DNA of 64,000 bases from Bryum argenteum. Lineage: Eukaryota; Streptophyta; Bryopsida; Bryales; Bryaceae. Positions 34,327-44,804 of the stretch are shown here, piece by piece. Made by a program: the position numbers and the translations under genes. The notes beneath the pieces were generated by a model. The model was not told the origin of the DNA and searched no databases. It was given only the letters and a program-made list of their open reading frames with translations. Where the stretch lies: the NCBI GenBank assembly GCA_037043015.1, contig CM073321.1, positions 26,859,510 to 26,923,509 of the forward strand. The letters run 5' to 3'. Position 1 is the first letter of the stretch. The number at the start of each line of letters is the position of its first letter.

Positions 34327-35917
34327 TTAGTTGCCACAAAGTAGACGACATCAAATAATGTAGCTCTAAAACTAGTACCAAGTAAACAAGAAATAAACAA
34401 GGAGATTGATCATATGTGGCAGCGCTTTATGTCACCTCGAAGGCCGGTGATGGCTTCCCGCCTCCTTTGTGGGGCTCAGGGCACCCGAGACGCTTCCATG
34501 CAGCCCTCCTGAGCTTTGCGCATGATCGGAAGGATTCCTTCGCGACCTTCTTTGCGATATTGAGGTTAATCGCGTTTGAAACCCTCACAAGGACGTTGGC
34601 GTCCTTCGAGAAGACTGGAAAAACTTCGAATTCGAGAAGCTCTTTCTTGGCTTCCGATCCGTCGGGATACTTGTCTTCAAGCTCACGGCATGCTGTAACT
34701 GTATGCTATCCACCAATGATGTACCAGTGGACGCTAGGGTGTTGCCACCACAGCACCTTTGTGCAGTCGCCGAGGTTCCAGAGTTTGGATTCCCCTGGCA
34801 TGAAGTCCATCACTGCCATCATCCTTTTATCGTCGGGAAGTGGCTCCCGTTTTAAAGGGATACCATGGATCTCGGGCTTCTTGCAAAACGCATCGTAGTC
34901 CTTGTATATGGCCTTTACGAGCGCAGAACATGAGATACATGAACAAATTGAGCGAGTAGATGTATCGGCTGCTGGTCGATACCTATAGCAATATTTCAAA
35001 TGAGAAGGTGAGAAAAATTAAATACGTGGCCAAGACGTTTCTTTGTAATCCGTCTATACTTGAGCTCGTCCGGAGCAATGTGCAGCGTGTCGCTCAAAAT
35101 AATTCCCGAGAGCCTCCGCTTTTTGTAAGGAAAAGCGTGACCAAGACCAGTCTCCAATGCCTTGTAAATGGCATCGATCTCAACATCCTTTGTCTTTGAC
35201 GGCATTGAATTTTCCTTATTCAGGGCCTCGTCAAGAGTGTACTTTACCACCACATCCTTGGGCGTCTTCGCCCGTCTCTTCGGCTTGCTGGTCTCTAGAG
35301 TCCCCTGGACGTAGTCATCGTCGTCATCACCGAGATCAAACGTCACCGCTGCAGGTCGCTTCTTCTTTGACTATAATGGATTTGCTGCCGTTGTTGCATC
35401 AATACTATTGTTGATGGCAATCCTTGCGTAATCCATTGCAGACCACGCATCCATGAACTCCTCTAAGCTCGCAGGCGAGGTTCCGTTGAAGGTCATTCCC
35501 TACCTAATTGGCGCCTCTTCGCAAACCGACTCTGTGCAATTGGACCACGACAGTGATACCGCAATGTAGTTGGTCGGGGCAGAGGGATCCTTGGGTGGTG
35601 GAAGGCTGATCAGTATATCAACATGCTCTACGTTCTCTGCAATGTCGAGCACACAACCATGCTCAGGCTTCATATTACCCTTGAGCATGATTGAGCATGC
35701 TATCTCAATCCGTTGGCAGAAGAGGACCCTCGAGCATAATCTCCACTCCTTGATCGCTGGATTAGCCGCCCATACGGCACACCGAATGATGTCACCATGC
35801 ATGACATCTGTGTGAGCCAGTTCGACTCCTAGCAACCTAGCTAGGATTAGTGGTTTTCTGCACGACCAATTCAAGTGAAAGCATATTAGTAACATCTAAG
35901 TCACCGCGATTACCGTG

Positions 35918-35961
35918 TTGGCTGCCAGTTGATAGCAATCAAGCTATCGGATGCCAGCCAA
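35918..35961. repeat. 44-nt hairpin at the 5' side of element III
   Basis: TTGGCTGCCA (35918-35927) pairs with TGCCAGCCAA (35952-35961) at 9 of 10 positions. Inside it GATAGC pairs perfectly with GCTATC. It lies just upstream of the element III gene and could mark an element end. Confidence 0.7.
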
Positions 35962-36004
35962 TATCATAGGAGCTAAGGTCTAGATGATCTACATCACGAC
36001 TTTC

Positions 36005-36125
36005 CCCGAAATTGTTGCAGTACTGCCGCAGTACTCTTGCAGTACTGCCGCAGTACTCTTGCAGTACTGCCGCAGTACTCTTGCAGTACTGCCGCAGTAC
36101 TCTTGCAGTGCTGCGGCCAACCCTT
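36005..36125. repeat. 22-bp tandem repeat of GCAGTACTGC palindromes
   Basis: TTGCAGTACTGCCGCAGTAC with CTC repeats about four to five times. Looser copies of CAGTACTGC/CAATACTGC continue to 36360 and recur at 43815-43830 and 49125-49250. Confidence 0.85.
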
Positions 36126-36698
36126 AACAGTATAGTACGCACGTTGTACAACGGCAGTACTGCAGCAAATACGTCAATCGCAGTGTAATTGCAGTACTGA
36201 AATTGATTTAAATTTTGTGTAGGTTACTATGCTTTCTTTGTATTGTTGCAGTACTGTAATTATACTGATAATCTATTGTTGCGATTCCGTTCAACAATAC
36301 TGACTTTGAACTGTTTCTGAAGGGATGCAGTATTGCAACAGTATTGAAACAATTAAATGTAATGTTCAGAATAGTGGATTGAATAATATCTAAATTATCC
36401 CACTGAGTAGATATTGGACAATTCAAAATGTTCTTATGCATTAGATTTTGAGATCATTCACATGTTTCGCATAAATACATGCCACATAACTCAAATTGTG
36501 TCAAAAACAATACATTTATTGGTATTTCCGTTGACTACTATCTTTCACAACCCGCTAGATCTACAAGATTCATTCTCCTGGTTTGAACGCTACTCGCATC
36601 TTCTGCTGCACTTTGCACAAGTATTATGGCATGGCATTACACAAGATGTCCATCAAGAGTAGTGTATCAAGGATGGATCATGAGGTTAATGAACCAAC

Positions 36699-36794
36699 CT
36701 TCGAGCGAGATTCAATGACAAATGTGAAGACGCTATGCGAACGGGAACTCTCACTGTTCATAGTTGTGGAGCTAACTCTTCTGTTTGCAAGACC
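36699..36794 (-). pseudogene. Kinesin-12-like motor exon fragment
   Basis: A 32-codon exon after an AATAG acceptor encodes GLANRRVSSTTMNSESSRSH and then SVFTFVIESRSK. This is the switch I region (N...SSRSH) of a kinesin motor, with the wording typical of plant kinesin-12 (phragmoplast orienting/associated) proteins. The frame ends at a GTTGGT donor. No other motor exon is visible near it, so it is a fragment, perhaps captured. Confidence 0.75.
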
Positions 36795-36992
36795 CTATTG
36801 ATAAGATAACAATGTCAGGATCTAACAAAAAACCATCAGCACATGTACTAACCTACACAACGTCACTAATAAACGCCCATGATTCCCAAAACACTAATTA
36901 CACTGAATGCCCCGTCATGTGACCATTCAAACTGCAATAAGACGATCTCCCAACCCTCAGTTGAACCAATCCGACAATAAAAAAGTACTCAC

Positions 36993-37054
36993 CTGCCCCT
37001 CAAAAAGTACATCAGTATGTATCCAAGAGACTCCAAATCGTCTCTTCTGCTTTG
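36993..37054 (-). pseudogene. Casein kinase 1-like exon fragment (QSRRDDLESLGY)
   Basis: Between an ACACAG acceptor and a GTGAGT donor lies QSRRDDLESLGYILMYFLRG, the conserved segment after the activation loop of casein kinase 1. It lies in the correct order after the exon at 37405-37482 on the same strand, but the exon expected between them (NLTGTARYAS) is not recognisable. Confidence 0.75.
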
Positions 37055-37404
37055 CTGTGTTCATCACACGCATTCCACATCCAGCCATCAGCATTCCGCG
37101 AACTGCGCTACAGAATTCTACACGTTTGACAGAACCCATACGACGATAAAAAACTCTTTCAGCACGAACTACTTACCAATGCCAAGATGAGTGTTGATAC
37201 TTGCCTATCGTGCAGTCCGTGTCAGATTCTTGTTCTCCCTGGTCATCCACACACACGCAGGGTTAAAATCTCACCCGCCCAGCACTCGACATCATTCAAC
37301 CCACCCAATACAAACAGCACGGTTCTTGCATTCCTCATCCATGAATATGCACACCCGAGTAGGTTTCCCAAGCTTACAGCATGTCCTATCAGTTTCCAGC
37401 AGTA

Positions 37405-37482
37405 CCTGTATGGAATATGCTGATGGGTTGAAGGGTCCCGATACTTCTTCGCAAGACCAAAGTTGATGACGTACACCTACGC
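37405..37482 (-). pseudogene. Casein kinase 1-like exon fragment (DFG region)
   Basis: [20 protein letters not shown] and IPYR match the casein kinase 1 segment around the DFG motif, with Asn in place of the metal-binding Asp (INFG). A GCGTAG acceptor precedes it. The acceptor and start of this exon lie within a perfect 30-bp tandem duplication (37464-37523). Loss of the DFG aspartate and missing exons mark it as non-functional. Confidence 0.75.
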
Positions 37483-37523
37483 ATACCAATCACCGATGAC
37501 GTACACCTACGCATACCAATCAC
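37464..37523. repeat. 30-bp tandem duplication
   Basis: GATGACGTACACCTACGCAT and ACCAATCACC occur twice in direct succession, duplicating the splice acceptor region of the casein kinase 1-like exon. Confidence 0.9.
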
Positions 37524-38956
37524 CTCACGAGCAAGAGCCACTTCAAAAAAATTCTCAAACCAAAAGATCGAGTATCAGACGTCCTCCAATGTGGCGAGCC
37601 ATCAATGCAGCAGCAATTTTTCAACCATCAGTCCCCAAGGATTTCAATGGTACCACCATCATGGCTGCCAGCGTACCCAAAATCGTAGCCACTGCCAATC
37701 CATGGAATTACCACCAGCATCTGCGACTGCCTGCAACAAAAGATGCACACTCTTTCACACCGAATCTAAAGTGAGTACGTTGCGTTGGATCTGAGGTGAG
37801 TAATGGTACCTGATCCGATGCAAAAGACGGAGAGGAGACGGCCAGTGGAGACCAACACTCGTCGCATGTCAGCTGCAAACAGGAGGAGCGGGACTGCTAG
37901 AGGTAGCAAAATCTCTTCACGATGGAGTACATTGGTAAATTGGCTGCTTTCAGGCCCATGTTGCTTGCTGCCAACCCCACTAGTGTACTCACTAGTGCTC
38001 CACTCAGCGCGCTCTTCCATTGCGTCTTCTCTGACCTTCACATGCACCATATGTCAATACCAAAACTGCATCTACACGACCCCTATATTCGCTACAGTTT
38101 GATCCGGCTGCTGTGATTTGATAAATCAACGTGCTTCCAGTAAGCTCTAGTCTAATGCACATTTGAGGACATTATCGTACTGCAGTAATTACTCGGTGAT
38201 CATCCATTTAGACCTTCTTATTAGTTGAACCTCTCCAATTTTCACCGCCTCGGACATGATTGAACCTAAATTGCTGTGTAACACAGTTGATTTTATCTTG
38301 TGAGGAAAGGAGGTGCATAGCTGCTTAGAACTTTCACGCCACAACAAATTCGATGAATTCGTAGTCGCTCTAAACTAAAAAGTAACGCATTCGACCACAT
38401 TTGCAGGAGGAAGGGGACTTAGCATTCTTGATTTAGGGTTAGGGTCAGACATCTAGCTTTGATTCATTTGAGTGGCAGGTGTAACGCAGATATCACAAGG
38501 ATTCACTGAAAGGATCTTGCATAATTCATGCTTTTGCTGACTCAGAAGGAATACTGATATAGATGGACACTAATTTGGTGCAACATTGATGCTGTTGTTG
38601 ATTGAAAGCGATTCCTGCCATAGCCATGAACACCAAATTGATGCAGAACTCACCAGAGTCCGAAAGCACCGGCAGCCGCCGGAGACCTGATCCTGACCTT
38701 GCACGGACCCCTTATTGAAAAACAGCTCATTGTTTTACACAGCAACCTGGCTCAAAATCCGCGGCCGCTGTAGTGATATTTGAATGCAAAGTGAGTTGTA
38801 CTTTGTTACTTTTTCAGCAAATTGACAAGTTCCTCACCTGCATCGTCGCCAGAGCCTTTGTCGCCAGAGGAAGCTAGGTTAATGACTTCGCCAGAGCCTT
38901 CGTCGCCAAAGCCTTCGTCGCCATAAAATACACTTGCATAACTCAAGAAATTTAAC
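37524..38956. other. Mixed region without recognised gene
   Basis: Open frames at 37534-37774 and 37803-38102 (both strands) have no domain that I recognise. Near 38857-38925 the phrase CGCCAGAGCCTTCGTCGCC repeats about four times with variation. The rest may hold further fragments of captured genes. Confidence 0.4.
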
Positions 38957-39922
38957 TTAATCTCCATCATCATCTCCTAAGGCCTCATTAAATAAGCCTT
39001 GAAAATCCCCTTCAGTTACTAATTCAATTTTTTTGATATGCTCTAGATTATCCATAATGTATTCTTCACACCTAACTAATTCTTGCATATGAAATCCATT
39101 GTTTTTCAAATTTAAATCCCCCTGCATTGCGAGATCTAATACGTAAGTAAACCATGCTAATTGAGATGGCAAAAGTCTCAATTTTGTTGTCGAAATTGAG
39201 AAATTTATTCCAAACTTTATACAGCCAATCGCACCGTAGAAAGCGTCTGATCCAAAAGGGTCATCTCCTTCTCGCCGCCAGCTGCAATCTTCATACAAAG
39301 GTGTCATACTCGCTTTCCACATGGCGATCTCGTTGGGGGTACCATTGATTGGCTTTGGAATGCCTAAAAGCCGCCACAAGGCATTGCGCGCGGTTGTCGA
39401 AAATCGCCCCCGACGATTGCTAATGGAAAGCAAAACTCGCTTTTTCAACTCTGCCGCCCAACTCCTGTCGAACTGCCTTCTTGTGATAACATCATCCGCG
39501 CCAATGTCAGAAGCATTTAAAATACTTTCTTTTACCAACTTCTCGTCTGGATACATAGTATTTTTCTCCTTATACGGACCAAGTATTAATTGTTTTGGAT
39601 TCTTCCTCATCTGTGGACGAATAGAACTCCACGTACAAACCTCAGGTAGAGTATTAAGTTGTTGTCGATCAACGAGGACTTGCAACAGCTCGTTTTGCGC
39701 CCTCAAGTCTTGCACTTGCTGTTGAAGCATCCTCACCATTACGTGCGAATTGTTGACTGACGTCCGTTGACCCGTGTTGCGGTTGCCACATCCTCCATTC
39801 CCATTGCCTTGTGCTGGAATGTCCGTAGTACCTCCGGCTGTGGCTCCGCTTCCATGCTGGCCTTCAACCGTACTTAAAGCTGGAGCATTGCCTCCTCCTA
39901 CAATCATCAAACAAGAAGTCAC
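38957..39922 (-). CDS. Hypothetical 321-residue protein, possibly element-encoded
   Basis: The frame is open from MTSCLMIVGGGNAPALS to LFNEALGDDDGD. The N-terminus is Gly/Thr-rich, followed by a likely coiled coil (RMLQQQVQDLRAQNELLQVL) and a compact region with KKRVLLSISNRRGRFSTTAR and NALWRLLGIPKPINGTPNEI. I do not recognise a family. Basic residues next to a small helical region and the repeat-rich setting suggest a DNA-binding protein of a transposon, but this is a guess. No intron is needed. Confidence 0.5.
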   Translation of the reverse strand: MTSCLMIVGGGNAPALSTVEGQHGSGATAGGTTDIPAQGNGNGGCGNRNTGQRTSVNNSHVMVRMLQQQVQDLRAQNELLQVLVDRQQLNTLPEVCTWSSIRPQMRKNPKQLILGPYKEKNTMYPDEKLVKESILNASDIGADDVITRRQFDRSWAAELKKRVLLSISNRRGRFSTTARNALWRLLGIPKPINGTPNEIAMWKASMTPLYEDCSWRREGDDPFGSDAFYGAIGCIKFGINFSISTTKLRLLPSQLAWFTYVLDLAMQGDLNLKNNGFHMQELVRCEEYIMDNLEHIKKIELVTEGDFQGLFNEALGDDDGD

Positions 39923-40439
39923 ACATAATACTATAATTCATTATGTTGCAAAATCTGTTTATCTCCAATAGCTTAATCGCCATCATTGAACATCTCGTGA
40001 GCTTTTTCTTCGAAGAACAATGATGGCTTTGGCTGTCTTGCACCTGTAGATTCAATTAGCGATTCATGAGTATCACGAATGTACCACATGTAGAGTGCTT
40101 GGATTCAGATGATCTTCCTAAGGACACTCTAAAATTCATCAGCATAAATGTGCTCACAAGCTTTTTGAAACATTAAAAAGTGTGCCCACAAGTTTTTTAC
40201 GGCTGCTCTTGGAATTCAAATAGCGGAAATCTACCTGCACAGAGACAAAATATCAATAAGCATAGAATAGAGGACAGGTGGAAGTATACTCAGCTCTATC
40301 CTGTCAGATGAAATGAAAGCGACGCCAACACGACAGAGAGATGGACTGCTCCGAGACTTGTGAACCACTCAAAACAGCAAGGATCTTGACAGAAATACCG
40401 TGAGTTGGTCGAGTTGGGCATGATTGTGATACATAAGGG

Positions 40440-41501
40440 AGAATTAACATAGAAGCACATACATGTGCTAAACCGTGTATCCTTCTCGTCTTTCCAAGGC
40501 CAGGAAGCTCGGAGGTGATCACTCGCATTTTGGAGCACTCGGCAGGAAGCTGATCGCAGACTTCAACACCGTTTAAGGTTCCCATGTGGAAAACGCGAAC
40601 ATTCAAGTGGTGAGAAACTGCAAGGAGAGCCTGGTTCTTGGAGCAACAAACAGCAGCAAGGCATTCGCGAAATTCGCAAGGCTCTCCACGATAAAGTTCG
40701 TCCCATTCCTGTACCATTTCTTGGAGCTCAACGAGGAACTGAGCCTGGCACTCATGGCGCAACTTTTCAATGTATGCAATGCAGAAAACCCCCCTTTTTG
40801 CTCCGTACTTTGAAAGCTGCGAAGCAGAAGCAGATGAATCTCCTCCCATATCGTGAGGAGCTGCACAGAAGTACATTTCGTGGGACACTCCGCAAGCTAA
40901 TATACCTTTTGTGAAACAAGCTCACTTGAGCTTCATATTCCATGTGAGACTCTTCCACGAGCGCCAGCACCAGAGCTCAGTTGTGTTGCCCACCAGCTTT
41001 CATAGACCATGACTTTTTCAGGGTTGATGAGGCTATTCAAACAGACTGTTCCTCAAAGAGATTCTCAAGAGACAGAGCAATTAGCTGCAGGCTATCACCT
41101 AAGGAAGTGGGCACATCAATCGTGTTTTCTCTCAGCAATACTTTCGCTGTTTCTTTGACCTGCTGCAGGGCCCACATGGGATCCTGAATGCCAGCCGACT
41201 AGAGAAGCTCAACACACATGGTGTCTTCTTTGCACAATTGCGAAGCGGACTTGATCGAAGTTTCAGTCAGGACTTCCAGAAGGAGACGTAATTCCATAGA
41301 CCGGAAGTGGTTGAGATAGTAATAGCTACTGCGGGCCTGCTTTACAGCTGCACACCACTCTCGCAGCTCTTCGTCCACAGTCAGAGCTAGTGCTTGAAGT
41401 TGCTGCAGCCCCGACACCGTGTGCTCAAATCGTGCATAACGGAAGTGGCCTGATGCACAAAGCTCGGTAATTGAAATCACTTGGCGCTCCACTATGTCCA
41501 C
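40440..41501 (-). pseudogene. RNF213-like AAA+/E3 ligase gene fragment
   Basis: Pieces in order on the minus strand read YYYLNHFRSMELRLLLEVL, then SLQLIALSLENLFEEQS, VFCIAYIEKLRHECQAQFL and VITSELPGLGKTRRIHGL. The last is a P-loop (GLGKT) in the wording found in RNF213 (mysterin)-type giant E3 ligases; the IEKL..ECQAQF phrase precedes it there. The segment WEEIHLLLLRSFQSTEQKGG is in a different frame from its neighbours, so at least two frame changes are present. RNF213-like proteins are several thousand residues long, so this is a small part. The assignment rests on motif memory only. Confidence 0.45.
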
Positions 41502-42149
41502 TTGCTCGAATCACAATGCTGTCCACAAAAAAAACACAGAACCCTTGTCAATTTCATTAAAACTCTCATCCTATGTAATATTAGACAAGCGTGTTCAAGT
41601 ATCAGATCATAAAGAAGCACTTAGAAAAGCAGAAACTAGGAAATGCGCCTCATAGATAGGAGTTTTCCTATAAGAAGATTTCGAACAACAACAAATACAA
41701 GTCTTCTATTCAAGGAATCTCTCTGATTTGGAGCAAGATGGGAAGTCGTATCACCTGTACTGGTGAAGATCGTCCCGTAATGTCTCTCGCAGAAGTACAC
41801 CATCAGTCATATACTGCATGATGAGATACTAAGGATTATATACATTCGTCTATTTTCTGTTCTCTATTTTCTACACTAGCTTCCATTCTGAACACAAAGA
41901 CGAGTAAGGTGGTAGTTGAAGGACCACATTCCACAATGCTGCCCATTGCTGGAACTGAAATTGTGATAGTCCTCATCATTCTCAGCAATGATGTTTCACT
42001 AAAAATGTGAAAAAATGGAAAGTGAGACTGACGTTTTTCATTTTTCTCTCCTCTGATCTTAGGCACGAGCTTCTATTCTGAACACAAAAACGAGGAAGAA
42101 GGTGGTCGTGGTGGTGGTGGTGTGGTTGAGGGTGGGATTAAAAGCGAGT

Positions 42150-43650
42150 CTAGTCTCCTGGTGAGCCGGTGAAGGTGGTGGTGGAGGCTTGCACGCACTG
42201 GTCGCCGGGTCTGACAGCCGGCATGTCGACGTTGGGCGGGCACAACGACTGCGGCGGAGGCACCATGCAGTTGTATTGCAAACACACCGCCACACTCGGT
42301 GGCAGAGACGCCTCTCCCAGCGCCCCACTGTTTGTCAGGTAGTTGTGTTGCAGGTACAGCGATTGCAACGTCGATTCCTGCATTTTGTTCGCAAAATCCT
42401 GCATCCACCACTTGCCATTATCATCTGCTCTGAACAAGAATGAAGCATCTAATAACCACAAAGTGACCATTTTATGAAAACCTAGAGTACGAGTGAGAAA
42501 TTATGTTGCACAAAAACTTTCGCTCTGATGCTCTCTCTACGATGAGAAAGTGAACTAGCTCGTGATTATGTGCACATGTAACGTGCAAAGAACTATAGAG
42601 AAGCATATACTAAACAAATATCAGCATAGATTCACCATTCTGTGAATAAAACCGACAGTACGAGTAAGAAATTATATAACACTCATTATGATTCTGTTTC
42701 AAATGAGGAAGAGATTGTGTGAGCATGTAATGTGCGAAGTAGGGTTGGTAAGATGTGAGATAGATTCACAGAAACACTTGAAATGATGAAATGAAACAGG
42801 AGAATGTGGATGTGGATCGGTACCTGAGGCACAGTGCCGATGAACAAGTTGTGGTTCAAGAACAAGTTCTGGGCACCAGCCAAGTACGGCGAGATGCTAC
42901 CCTGGAGATGATTATGGCTCAAATCCATGACAGAAATTGTAACCAACCCCGGCACACTGACAGCGCCACGAAACTCGTTGTGATTCAGCAACAGAAACGA
43001 GAGTGGTAGCTCAAAGAACACACTCGGAATACCTCCAGAAAATGCATTGAAACTGAGATCCAAGTACGTCAATTCACGCATATTCTCCAGCTCCTTCACT
43101 TCCCCGGACAGTCGATTCTTCGTCACCGACAAGTACTGCACGGAGACTGGCAGCTCCGGCAACACCCCGGACAATTCATTGTTGTGCACGTCCAAGTGAA
43201 TCAGCGAGGTTTCTTTCAAATTCAGAAGGGGCCCATACAACCAATTTTCGGATAGTATCAGCACTCTTAACGCCCGCAGGCTCCCAATCCCTTCCGGTAT
43301 CTGCCCCCTCAGCTGATTGCTCCTGTCGCGCAAAAAACCGAACTGTCAGAGATTATACTAATTGCAATTCAAAACTTACAACTCTGCTTTTCTATAACAT
43401 GAAATGTGGCAGGAGCTCGAGCTTGATTGCTTACCTGAGCTGCAGGGTTTCCAGCTTTGTCGTTGTTTGTCGTTGTTTGTCGTCGCCCACTCCAAAAACC
43501 CTAAAACCACAAAGCTCAACAGGGAGGAAAAACATAAAAATGAAAAAAATACCTTGAGATTCATGGCCGTGAATTGAGGAATGTCTTCGTGTTTGTGCAG
43601 GTGAGTGATACGGATGCGGCCGATATTCACGAAGCGGTGTGCGGCCACTT
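42150..43650 (-). CDS. Leucine-rich repeat protein, 5' end unclear
   Basis: The best exon (43322-42824) follows a CGCGACAG acceptor: SNQLRGQIPEGIGSLRALRV, LIHLDVHNNELSGVLPEL, LTYLDLSFNAFSGGIPSVFF and DLSHNHLQGSISPYLAGA are plant-type LRRs (about seven). A preceding short exon ends KLETLQLR at 43435. The last exon (about 42436-42150) encodes QESTLQSLYLQHNYLTN and the Cys/Pro tail VCLQYNCMVPPPQSLC, ending GSPGD. There is no kinase or clear membrane segment, so it resembles secreted or receptor-like LRR proteins. Upstream of 43560 the sequence turns repetitive, and the signal peptide exon is not clear. Coding frames are intact in the visible exons. Confidence 0.65.
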
Positions 43651-43709
43651 CCTTCTCCTTGAGCCATAATTCTTAGAGTCGGGAATAAACCGAAAGCAGG
43701 ACCGGATGC

Positions 43710-43992
43710 CAAAGACTCCCGAGTCGGAGGAAGCAGGGAGAGTCGGTGTGAAGTGGGGCCGAAGCAGGGAGAGTCGGTGTGAAGTGGGGCCGAAGCAGGG
43801 AGCAGTGAAGCAAAACAGTACTGCAATAGTGAAGCAAAACAGTGACGTAGCAAAGCGAGTCGGGCGGAACCTGAGTGGAGCCGCGGGGATGGGAGGGATA
43901 CCCGCCTATTTGGGATACCCGGGGTGGGCGGGATACCCGCCTATTCGGAATACCCGGGTTGGGCAGGATACCCGGACTACTCGGGGTGGGCG
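43710..43992. repeat. Short tandem repeats between the LRR gene and rRNA fragment
   Basis: GGGAGAGTCGGTGTGAAGTG (33-bp unit) occurs twice at 43736-43800. From 43890 GGGATACCCG-type units repeat about five times and run into the 18S rRNA fragment. Confidence 0.8.
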
Positions 43993-44175
43993 GGATAATC
44001 GTAGTAATTCTAGAGCTAATACGTGCACAAACTCCCGACTCTAGCAATGGGGAAGGGATGCATTTATTAGATAAAAGGCCGATTAGAGTTTGTCCGGTGT
44101 TACGGTGAATCATGATAACTTTGTCGAATTGCATGGCCTTGGCGGTGGCGATGTTTTATTGAAATTTGCGGATGT
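43976..44175 (+). rRNA. Degenerate 18S rRNA fragment
   Basis: GTAGTAATTCTAGAGCTAAT, GGGATGCATTTATTAGATAA and the block from TCATGATAACTTTGTCGAAT to GCGATGTTTTATTG match the 5' domain of eukaryotic 18S rRNA in order. Differences (TCGAATTGCATGGCC, an altered variable segment, a GGGTGGGCG insertion near 43984) show a pseudogene. About 200 of about 1800 bases are present. Confidence 0.85.
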
Positions 44176-44179
44176 ACTG

Positions 44180-44800
44180 ACAATTTTTATGAAATCATAT
44201 ATTTTTCGTACGCTCATATAATATTAGATGTATTTGTGGAAATATTGAAATTATGACGAGGTTTCGGGGGAAAAATAAACTATGTAGTACCTGATAATAT
44301 TATTAATTTTACATTTTGGATATTTTTAGAAGAAGAGATACTTTTGAATTGTCCTTGAAATAAGTCATTTTGGGAAAAGATTCTTGAACAGAATCCTTGA
44401 AGAGGACTTCCCACTGGCTAATAAAATTCTATTTTTTGTGCCAATGGATGTGGTTTAATTAAATTTAAACTACGAGGCCTTTAAGGCTTACTATTGACTT
44501 ATTTCTTCATTTTTTCTTAAAGTTTAAATAATTTTTTTTAATTTACAATGTAACAAATCTAAAAATCAAAACAAAAGTAGAACTTCCTCATTGAATTTAA
44601 AAAAGGATGTAATGTTTAATTTTAAAAATAGAATTCACTTCATCTTAAATATTTTTAAGCTCAAGATAATCACATTTATATTAGAAATCAGAGGTCATAT
44701 ATATATTTATTTGATTTTTCATTTATGATCTTTTCAAAAATCAATTATATGTCCAAAAATTTATCATTTATCATTTAAAATCTATTTCTTTCCAAGTTGT
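44180..44800. other. AT-rich spacer
   Basis: No gene is visible. The AT-rich sequence probably includes the left end of the Plavaka-like element, but I found no inverted repeat I could trust. Confidence 0.4.
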
Positions 44801-44804
44801 CGTT

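Larger units (their letters stand above)
32884..35895 (-). pseudogene. Element III: ParB-methyltransferase-like gene with many C-to-T stops
   Basis: Read from 35895 downward. The first part has CRKPLILARLLGVELAHTDV, then a basic region (SKPKRRAKTPKDVVVKYTL). The ParB-like core is VHWYIIGG, a TAG where Gln is expected, HTVTACRELEDKY (34704-34740), followed by VLVRVSNAINLN. A long exon starts at 34251 and reads to 32884: NPLLMVFFGYSAVG corresponds to NPEVWLIITETTD of element I, and TLINIWGGSNVTKLGL lies where motif I is expected. The internal stops I checked are TAG near 35500, 35385, 34705, 34170 and 33343 and TGA near 33260; each is one C-to-T change from CAG or CGA. The catalytic motif is not obvious. 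The 5' and 3' limits are uncertain. Confidence 0.55.

Noticed and set aside
32884..35895. Reassigned TAG codon (read as Gln) in element III
   Set aside because: A TGA also occurs, copy A has TAA stops and the window otherwise uses normal stops, so deamination of CAG is the simpler explanation.
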